NCBI GenBank assembly: GCA_021731215.1
Contig: JAKFXU010000012.1
Location: 1 to 15,959 of the forward strand
Direction of reading: 5' to 3'
Length of the DNA: 15,959 nt
From: Rhodoferax sp.
GTDB lineage: Bacteria; Pseudomonadota; Gammaproteobacteria; Burkholderiales; Burkholderiaceae_C
Shown here: one piece after another, positions 8,574-15,959 of the stretch
Position numbering within the stretch: the first letter of the stretch is position 1
How the letters are laid out: each line of letters starts with the position of its first letter
The notes under the pieces: generated by a model
Database searches by the model: none
What the model was told of the DNA's origin: nothing
Seen by the model: only the letters and a program-made list of their open reading frames with translations
Translations under genes and position numbers: made by a program

Positions 8574-9680
8574 ATGATCGTCCTGAAGGCCACCCAAGAC
8601 AAAGTTATCGCAGTTTTGCAATCGGTAGCGGGCATCGTCGAGCGCCGCCACACCCTGCCGATTCTGGCCAACGTGTTGCTGCGCAAAACGGGCACCGCGC
8701 TGGAGCTCACCACCAGCGATCTCGAAATCCAGATCCGCACCACGGCCGAGCTCGATGGCGACAGCGGCAACTTCACCACCACCGTGGGCGCGCGCAAGCT
8801 GATCGATATCCTGCGCACCATGCCGGCGGACCAGACGGTATCGCTGGAATCAAGCGCCGCCAAGCTCATCCTCAAGGGCGGCAAGAGCAAGTTCACGCTG
8901 CAAACCATGGCGGCTGAGGATTTTCCGCTGGTGCAGGAGGCGGCCAGCTTCGGCCCGGTGTTCAGCGTGCCGCAAAAGACGCTCAAAGACCTGCTGGGCC
9001 AAGTCTCGTTTGCGATGGCGGTGCATGACATCCGCTACTACCTCAACGGCATCCTGTTCGTCGCCGAAGGCAAGCAGTTGAGCCTGGTGGCCACCGATGG
9101 CCATCGGCTGGCCTTTGCCTCCGCCACGCTGGACGTCGAAGTGCCAAAACAGGAAGTCATCTTGCCGCGCAAGACCGTGATCGAGTTGCAACGCCTGCTG
9201 TCCGACGCCGAAGGGGCGATTGAAATGCAGTTTGCCAACAACCAGGCCAAGTTCAGCTTTGGCGGCATGGAATTTGTCACCAAACTGGTGGAAGGCAAGT
9301 TCCCGGACTATAACCGTGTTATTCCGAAAAACCACAAGAACTGCATCACGCTGGGCCGTGTCGCCCTGCTGGCGACGCTGCAGCGCACCGCCATTCTGAC
9401 CAGCGACAAGTTCAAGGGCGTGCGCTTGAACATTGACCCGGGCACCCTGCGCGTGGCGGCCAACAACGCCGAACAGGAAGAAGCCGTCGATGAACTCGAT
9501 ATTGATTACGCCGGTGACAGCATCGAGATCGGCTTCAACGTGACCTATCTGATTGACGCGCTGGCCAACATGAATCAGGAAATGGTGAACCTGGAACTTT
9601 CCGACGGCAACAGCTCGGCCCTGTTCACCATTCCCGACAACGCCACTTTCAAATACGTGGTGATGCCGATGCGAATTTGA
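8574..9680 (+). CDS. dnaN: DNA polymerase III subunit beta (sliding clamp)
   Basis: Homodimeric ring that tethers DNA polymerase III and other partners to DNA. It has 368 residues, the usual length. The N-terminus MIVLKATQDKVIAVLQSVAG leads to GIVERRHTLPILANVLL, typical of betaproteobacterial clamps. Three successive clamp domains follow (about 1-120, 128-245, 246-368). LVATDGHRLAF marks the middle domain, and the C-terminus VVMPMRI is the conserved end that helps form the partner-binding pocket. It follows dnaA after 96 bases and precedes gyrB by 104 bases on the same strand. Confidence 0.98.
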   Translation: MIVLKATQDKVIAVLQSVAGIVERRHTLPILANVLLRKTGTALELTTSDLEIQIRTTAELDGDSGNFTTTVGARKLIDILRTMPADQTVSLESSAAKLILKGGKSKFTLQTMAAEDFPLVQEAASFGPVFSVPQKTLKDLLGQVSFAMAVHDIRYYLNGILFVAEGKQLSLVATDGHRLAFASATLDVEVPKQEVILPRKTVIELQRLLSDAEGAIEMQFANNQAKFSFGGMEFVTKLVEGKFPDYNRVIPKNHKNCITLGRVALLATLQRTAILTSDKFKGVRLNIDPGTLRVAANNAEQEEAVDELDIDYAGDSIEIGFNVTYLIDALANMNQEMVNLELSDGNSSALFTIPDNATFKYVVMPMRI

Positions 9681-9706
9681 CGGCGCCCAATTTGTAGCCC
9701 TACAAA
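9677..9706 (+). promoter_or_regulatory. Candidate gyrB promoter overlapping the dnaN stop codon
   Basis: The -35 is TTGACG (9677-9682, five of six), the spacer is 18 bases, and the -10 is TACAAA (9701-9706, four of six). The -35 includes the TGA stop of dnaN. The -10 lies inside the right arm of the palindrome at 9690-9707. Transcription would start near 9713, inside the following hairpin. Confidence 0.4.
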
Positions 9707-9707
9707 T
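9690..9707. repeat. 18-bp perfect palindrome (8-bp arms, 2-bp centre) before gyrB
   Basis: ATTTGTAG and CTACAAAT flank a CC centre. As RNA it could fold with seven pairs and a GCCC loop; as DNA it looks like a dimeric repressor site. It begins ten bases after the dnaN stop codon and overlaps the candidate gyrB -10. Confidence 0.75.
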
Positions 9708-9746
9708 CCGAACCCGCGATGAACCAGAAGGTCATTGCGGGTTTGG
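9708..9746 (+). promoter_or_regulatory. Long imperfect hairpin in the gyrB leader (possible attenuator or terminator)
   Basis: Bases 9708-9722 pair with 9732-9746 (15 pairs, including two G-T wobbles at 9710/9744 and 9718/9736); after one bulged A (9723), CC 9724-9725 pairs with GG 9730-9731, closing an AGAA loop. That makes 17 pairs in 39 bases. No long T-run follows, so a classical intrinsic terminator is unlikely. The structure ends 38 bases before the gyrB ATG. Confidence 0.6.
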
Positions 9747-9781
9747 TCATTCAAGAGTTTGAGAAATCGCGAGAGAAGTGA

Positions 9782-12388
<2,607 letters not shown>

Positions 12389-12394
12389 AGGCAC

Positions 12395-12491
12395 TGCCGC
12401 AGCGCCGGGCCGCCCCAAGCCTGTCGCGCCGTCTCTGCGAGACTTGCCCGAGGGCACGCCCCCTCGGGGGGCAGCGCCGCAGCGTGGGGGC
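12395..12491. repeat. GC-rich dispersed repeat element, copy B
   Basis: The 108-base gap between converging gyrB and the CBS gene is almost filled by GC-rich sequence: CGGGCCGCCCCAAG near 12402, a hairpin GCCCCC/GGGGGC (12458-12463 and 12467-12472), then GCAGCGCCGCAGCGTGGGGG. The right half resembles copy A at 4161-4188 in the same orientation. Both end within a few bases of the stop codon of a minus-strand gene. It may act as a bidirectional transcript end; there is no T-run. Confidence 0.6.
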
Positions 12492-12496
12492 CCTAT

Positions 12497-12925
12497 TTAA
12501 CTGCTGATGTAACTCGTCAACTGCGAGATGGTTTGCTCGTGATCGACAATGATGTCGTCCATGATGTCGCGCATGGAAATCATGCCCAGCACTTGCGTAC
12601 CGTCCACCACCGGCAAGTGGCGGATCTTCTTCTGGCTCATCAGAGTCATGCAGGTGCGGGTGCCGGTTTGCGGCGTGACCGTGACGACGTCGCGGGTCAT
12701 GATGTCGGCCACCGTGATTTCCTTCGAATTCTTGCCCTGCAACGCCACCTTGCGGGTGTAATCGCGCTCCGACACCACCCCCACCAGCCGGCCCTGGTCG
12801 ATCACGACCATGGCGCCCACGCCGTAATCGGCCAAGCGCCGGAGTGCCTCGAAAACGGTGACCGAAGGGCTGATCTGATGAACCAAGGCACCACGCCTTT
12901 TCAGCAATTCCAAAATGGGTTTCAT
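12497..12925 (-). CDS. Two-CBS-domain protein
   Basis: Small cytosolic protein made almost only of a CBS pair, a module that usually binds adenine nucleotides or related ligands to regulate a partner. It has 142 residues. CBS1 spans about 16-70 (SPSVTVFEALRRLADYGVGA, then MVVIDQGRLVGVVSERDYTRK); CBS2 spans about 75-135 (VADIMTRDVVTVTPQT, then KKIRHLPVVDGTQVLGMISMRDIM). ATG 12925 is preferred because GGAG lies five bases upstream; the frame extends further to 12988 with non-family sequence. No fused enzyme or transporter domain is present, and neighbours give no hint of the partner, so the specific function is unknown. Confidence 0.93.
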   Translation of the reverse strand: MKPILELLKRRGALVHQISPSVTVFEALRRLADYGVGAMVVIDQGRLVGVVSERDYTRKVALQGKNSKEITVADIMTRDVVTVTPQTGTRTCMTLMSQKKIRHLPVVDGTQVLGMISMRDIMDDIIVDHEQTISQLTSYISS

Positions 12926-12960
12926 CAATGCTCCAATTAATTTTTTGCCACTGCAGGCCC

Positions 12961-12988
12961 AGTGTAAACAAACTTTTCCGCATTGCAA
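12961..12988 (-). promoter_or_regulatory. Candidate promoter of the CBS-domain gene
   Basis: On the minus strand: -35 TTGCAA (12988 to 12983), 16-base spacer, -10 TACACT (12966 to 12961). A start near 12954 would leave a leader of about 30 bases containing GGAG before ATG 12925. Confidence 0.45.
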
Positions 12989-13161
12989 TAGCGCCTTTTC
13001 GATGCACCCGCAAACTGGCTCGTTTTCGTTTTTTACCTTGTTCCGTGGATAACCGGTGACCTGTGCCTCTTAACGATTCACCTGCTTATCCTTGGCGCCG
13101 ATAGCTTTCATGAAACTTGCGGCGCTTGGTCTTGATGTTATCCTGAACCGGCCACTTGATG

Positions 13162-13222
13162 CAGGCGCGCCAGTGCCGCAGCGGTCAACAGCAGGGCATT
13201 TGATGTTCTCGTGGCGCGCCTG
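13162..13222. repeat. 11-bp inverted repeat, each arm with the palindrome GGCGCGCC
   Basis: CAGGCGCGCCA (13162-13172) is the exact reverse complement of TGGCGCGCCTG (13212-13222). Because each arm holds an 8-bp palindrome, this may be two protein-binding sites with centres 49 bp apart rather than a hairpin. Confidence 0.6.
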
Positions 13223-13278
13223 TTGTTCAATGATCGATAGCCACCTCTGGTTTTAAGCTTGTTGAATGTACGTATGCA

Positions 13279-13295
13279 GCTATTACATTAATAGC
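13279..13295 (+). repeat. Small hairpin upstream of the diguanylate cyclase start
   Basis: GCTATTACATTAATAGC folds with seven pairs and a CAT loop. It ends 12 bases before ATG 13308, where a ribosome binding site would be expected and none is seen. Confidence 0.55.
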
Positions 13296-13307
13296 AAATG
13301 AATAATC

Positions 13308-14873
13308 ATGGATGACAAAAAGCCCTTTGAAATTGCACGCGAAACGCTCAAGTTGCTAAGCACGCGCAAGCTGGCCCCGACCCCGGCCAATTACCAGGCG
13401 ATTTATAGCGAAGTGGCGGGGGTTCCGATCGAGCCCCCCTTTCCGGCCGACCGGCTGCACGACATTGCGCGCGCCTTGCCCACCAAGACCCCGGGCCAAC
13501 AAAAGCAACGGGGCCTGCTGGAATCGGCCATCGGGCAACTGAACTGGGCGGGTGTCAAAAGCGCCCTGATGGCATACGGCGGCTTCAGTCCTGCGGCCAC
13601 GTTGCCAGTCGACGCCAGGGTTGCGACCGCGCCGGCGTCACCATCGGCGCTGAGCGCGGCGCCAGGCCTGGGCGCATCGGCTTTGACACCGGATTTTTTT
13701 GAACAAGTTGCGCGGCTGATTGAATACGCGCTGCCCGCGCTTGGCAATGACGATGCCCGCTTTGTCGAGCAGAGCCAGGCCTTGCTCCAGACCATGCGCC
13801 GGCCAGGCGCCGATGCGACAGTAGTCAAGCAGTTGTTGAGCAACTTTAGCCACCGGCTTTCCTTTGTGGCGGAAGACCAGGCCGAGATCAAGGCCGCGTT
13901 GCTCAAGCTGCTGCACCTGATCATTGAAAACATCGGCGAGCTCAGTCTCGACGACCGTTGGCTCCAAGGTCAAATCGAGGCGCTTATGACAGCGTCAAAA
14001 CCACCGCTCAGCTTGCGTCGGCTCGATGATGTGGAGCGGCGCTTGAAGGACGTGATTTTCAAGCAAACCGAGATCAAAGGGCGGGCACTGGAGGCGCAGG
14101 AAGAAATGCGCTCGATGCTGGCCACCTTCATCGAGCGGCTGTCGCAGATGACCGAGTCCACCAGCGCTTACCACAGCCAGATGGAAGCGAGCGCGCGCCT
14201 GATCGAGCAGGCCAAGACCCTGGCCGAGATTGCGCCGGTATTGAAAGACGTGGTGGGGGCGACGCGCAGCATGGCGCACGACAGCCTGGCGGCACGTGAC
14301 GAGCTGCACGGTATGCGCAGAAAAGCGCAAGCCACCGAAGCCGAGATTGCCAAGCTGCACCAGGAACTTGATCGCGTGGGTGCCCAGGCCCGGCATGATC
14401 CACTGACCGGGGTGCTCAACCGCAAAGGTCTGGACGAGGCACTGGAGCGCGAAGTGTCCAATGTACGGCGCAAGGACACTCCTTTGTGCCTGGCGCTGCT
14501 CGACATTGACAATTTCAAAAAACTCAACGACAAATTGGGCCATGCCACCGGTGACGAGGCGCTGGCGCATCTGGCGGGCGTGGCGCGCGAGGTGATGCGG
14601 CCGCAGGACACGCTGGCACGCTATGGGGGTGAGGAGTTTGTGATTCTGCTGCCCGATACGGCGCTGGAAAACGGGATGGAAGCGATGACCCGTTTGCAGC
14701 GCGAATTGAGCAAGCGCTTCTTTTTGACCGGCACCAAGAAGATTTTGATTACCTTCAGTGCCGGTGTGGCGCAACTGGCGGCCGATGAAACCGGCCCGGA
14801 GGCGATCCGGCGGGCCGACCAGGCCATGTACCTGGCCAAGCGGGCCGGCAAAAACCGCGTGCTCGGGGCCTGA
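13308..14873 (+). CDS. GGDEF-domain diguanylate cyclase
   Basis: Predicted to make cyclic di-GMP from two GTP. It has 521 residues with no membrane helix or signal peptide, so it is likely cytosolic. The N-terminal region (about 8-90) carries RKLAPTPANYQAIYSEVAGV, a TPANY-type helical motif seen in some soluble cyclases and reminiscent of Pseudomonas DgcP; this similarity is from memory. An Ala/Pro/Ser-rich linker (about 95-128) and a long helical, probably coiled-coil segment (about 130-360) follow. The GGDEF domain (about 361-521) begins DPLTGVLNRKGLDEAL. It has LLDIDNFKKLND (metal/GTP site), the active-site GGEEF at 440-444, and an intact inhibitory RxxD I-site (RPQD, 431-434) five residues upstream. 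All catalytic elements look functional. No Shine-Dalgarno is seen before ATG 13308. The NnrU gene follows after 16 bases. Confidence 0.95.
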   Translation: MDDKKPFEIARETLKLLSTRKLAPTPANYQAIYSEVAGVPIEPPFPADRLHDIARALPTKTPGQQKQRGLLESAIGQLNWAGVKSALMAYGGFSPAATLPVDARVATAPASPSALSAAPGLGASALTPDFFEQVARLIEYALPALGNDDARFVEQSQALLQTMRRPGADATVVKQLLSNFSHRLSFVAEDQAEIKAALLKLLHLIIENIGELSLDDRWLQGQIEALMTASKPPLSLRRLDDVERRLKDVIFKQTEIKGRALEAQEEMRSMLATFIERLSQMTESTSAYHSQMEASARLIEQAKTLAEIAPVLKDVVGATRSMAHDSLAARDELHGMRRKAQATEAEIAKLHQELDRVGAQARHDPLTGVLNRKGLDEALEREVSNVRRKDTPLCLALLDIDNFKKLNDKLGHATGDEALAHLAGVAREVMRPQDTLARYGGEEFVILLPDTALENGMEAMTRLQRELSKRFFLTGTKKILITFSAGVAQLAADETGPEAIRRADQAMYLAKRAGKNRVLGA

Positions 14874-14889
14874 TTGCAAGAGAACGCTT

Positions 14890-15468
14890 ATGAAATATTT
14901 GATTCTGGGTCTGATTATTTTTCTGGGTGTGCACTCGATGCGCATCGTGGCCGACGACTGGCGCACCCGCAGCCGCGCGCGCCTGGGCCCCTTGCCATGG
15001 AAAGCTCTGTACGCGCTGGCTTCCCTGCTCGGTTTCGCCCTGATGGTGTGGGGCTTTGGTCTGGCCCGCCAGCAGCCGCTGCAATTGTGGAGCCCGCCGC
15101 TGGCGCTGCGCCACCTGGCTTCGCTGCTGACCCTGATTTCCTTCGTGCTGCTGGCGGCGGCCTATGTGCCCGGTAACGGCATCAAGGCGCGCGTGCACCA
15201 CCCCATGGTGCTGGCGGTGAGCGTGTGGGCGCTGGCCCATTTGCTGGCCACTGGCACCCTGGCGCACGGGCTGTTGTTTGGCTCGTTTCTGCTGTGGGCG
15301 GTGTTGGATTTCAGCGCCGCGCGCCGGCGCGATCGCGTTGCCGGCACGCGCTACCCGGTCGGCACCGCCGGCCGCACTGGCATCACGGTGGCGGTGGGGG
15401 TCGGCAGCTGGATTGCCTTTGCGCTGTGGCTGCATGGCCTGTTGCTTGGCGTGCGGCCGCTGGGCTGA
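14890..15468 (+). CDS. NnrU-family integral membrane protein
   Basis: It has 192 residues with about six hydrophobic helices: near 2-18, 38-60, 72-94, 103-120, 123-141 and 162-185. The opening YLILGLIIFLGVHSMRIVAD, the basic stretch TRSRARLGPLPWKALYALAS and HPMVLAVSVWALAHLLATG fit the NnrU family, named for a gene linked to nitric-oxide/nitrite metabolism in Rhodobacter and related to plant zeta-carotene isomerase Z-ISO. Family membership does not fix the function, and no denitrification genes are visible here. The frame is open further upstream into the GGDEF gene, but ATG 14890 gives the correct N-terminus; AAGAGA lies about seven bases before it. Flanking gaps of 16 and 20 bases suggest an operon with the neighbouring genes. 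Confidence 0.9.
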   Translation: MKYLILGLIIFLGVHSMRIVADDWRTRSRARLGPLPWKALYALASLLGFALMVWGFGLARQQPLQLWSPPLALRHLASLLTLISFVLLAAAYVPGNGIKARVHHPMVLAVSVWALAHLLATGTLAHGLLFGSFLLWAVLDFSAARRRDRVAGTRYPVGTAGRTGITVAVGVGSWIAFALWLHGLLLGVRPLG

Positions 15469-15488
15469 TCAAGGAACGGGGCGGCCCC

Positions 15489-15959
15489 ATGAGCATACGC
15501 AACCTCGATTCACTGTTTGAACCGGACTCGATCGCTGTCATTGGCGCCTCGCCGCGTTGCGGCAGTGTCGGTGCGACGGTGTGGCGCAACCTGACTGGCG
15601 GCAACTACCAGGGCCGGCTGTACGCCGTCAACCCCAAGCACCGTGAACTGGGAAAGTACCCGGTCGTGGCCCATGTGGCTGAGCTGCCGGCAGTCCCGGA
15701 CCTGGCGCTGATCTGCACGCCAGCGGCCTGCGTGCCCGGTCTGATTGACGAGCTCGGACGCCTGGGCACGCGCGCCGCCGTGGTGATGAGCGCCGGCATC
15801 GCTCAGGCGCAGCAGCAGGCCATGCTGGCGGCGGCACGGCGCCACTTGCTGCGCATTCTGGGCCCCAACTGCATCGGGCTGCTGGCGCCGCACCAGGGCC
15901 TGAATGCCAGTTTTGCCCACATCGACGCGCTGCCGGGTGAACTGGCCTTTGTGTCGCAG
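15489..15959 (+). CDS. Acyl-CoA synthetase (NDP-forming) / Pat-type protein, 3' end cut by window edge
   Basis: The first 157 codons are visible and run open to the window end. They form a CoA-binding Rossmann domain: LFEPDSIAVIGASPRCGSVG, then RLYAVNPKH, LPAVPDLALICTPA, and RILGPNCIGLLAP followed by LNASFAH and LPGELAFVSQ. This is the N-terminal domain of NDP-forming acetyl/acyl-CoA ligases, which in many proteobacteria carry a C-terminal ATP-grasp domain and sometimes a GNAT acetyltransferase domain (the Pat protein acetyltransferase arrangement). Those parts lie outside, so an active ligase cannot be told from a Pat-like acetyltransferase. AAGGA at 15471-15475 is 13 bases from the ATG, rather far. 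Confidence 0.88.
   Translation, partial: MSIRNLDSLFEPDSIAVIGASPRCGSVGATVWRNLTGGNYQGRLYAVNPKHRELGKYPVVAHVAELPAVPDLALICTPAACVPGLIDELGRLGTRAAVVMSAGIAQAQQQAMLAAARRHLLRILGPNCIGLLAPHQGLNASFAHIDALPGELAFVSQ

Larger units (their letters stand above)
12989..13307. other. Non-coding, palindrome-rich intergenic region upstream of the diguanylate cyclase gene
   Basis: No convincing gene is seen in either strand. Visible signals are three TTATCC cores (13047-13052 on minus, 13086-13091 and 13138-13143 on plus), a palindrome TTTCATGAAA (13106-13115), an 11-base inverted repeat CAGGCGCGCCA (13162-13172) / TGGCGCGCCTG (13212-13222), three TTGATG copies (13132, 13156, 13200) and a small hairpin just before the next gene (13279-13295). 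No strong sigma-70 promoter for the downstream gene stands out; TTGTTG (13259-13264) with TATTAC (13281-13286) is only a weak possibility. Confidence 0.55.

Noticed and set aside
15478..15488. GGGGCGGCCCC just before the acyl-CoA synthetase ATG as a regulatory hairpin
   Set aside because: Arms of four to five bases with a one- to three-base loop are too short to rank above chance in GC-rich sequence.

Overview
This window is a chromosomal replication-origin neighbourhood of a GC-rich betaproteobacterium. The gene order rpmH-rnpA-yidD-yidC-mnmE reading left and dnaA-dnaN-gyrB reading right is the classic oriC layout. The protein flavour (DnaA, DnaN and MnmE wording), an N-terminally 'TPANY'-type diguanylate cyclase, an NnrU protein, and GC-rich dispersed repeats of a kind I recall from Comamonadaceae all point to Burkholderiales, probably Comamonadaceae (Rhodoferax/Polaromonas-like). 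That placement is inference; no database search was made.

Layout. 1-1977: 5'-truncated CPA2/Kef-type cation:proton antiporter with an RCK (TrkA-N/TrkA-C) module. 2046-2600: apt. 2684-6796 (minus): the block rpmH > rnpA > yidD > yidC > mnmE, with 4-base ATGA overlaps at rnpA/yidD and yidD/yidC; apt and mnmE converge. 6797-7064: divergent intergenic region with an rpmH promoter facing left, a dnaA promoter facing right, two DnaA boxes and an AT-rich tract; it is the best oriC candidate. 7065-12388 (plus): dnaA, dnaN and gyrB. 12497-12925 (minus): a two-CBS-domain protein converging on gyrB. 12926-13307: a 382-base non-coding region with a CBS-gene promoter and several inverted repeats. 13308-15959 (plus): a tight run of diguanylate cyclase, NnrU-family membrane protein and the start of an NDP-forming acyl-CoA synthetase that runs off the right edge.

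How the genes fit together. The plus block supplies initiator, sliding clamp and gyrase. The minus block supplies ribosomal protein L34, the RNase P protein, the membrane insertase with its YidD helper, and the tRNA U34-modifying GTPase. The outer genes (cation antiport, purine salvage, CBS protein, c-di-GMP synthesis, NnrU, CoA ligase) are unrelated accessory or housekeeping functions.

I did not find a new multi-gene system. The coding content is conventional. The less ordinary signals are non-coding: a tandem palindrome plus long imperfect hairpin between dnaN and gyrB; a 14-bp palindrome just downstream of a perfect TTGACA before dnaN; a DnaA box lying on the dnaA -35 element; two related GC-rich repeats each placed at the 3' end of a minus-strand gene; and a palindrome-rich gap with three TTATCC cores before the diguanylate cyclase.
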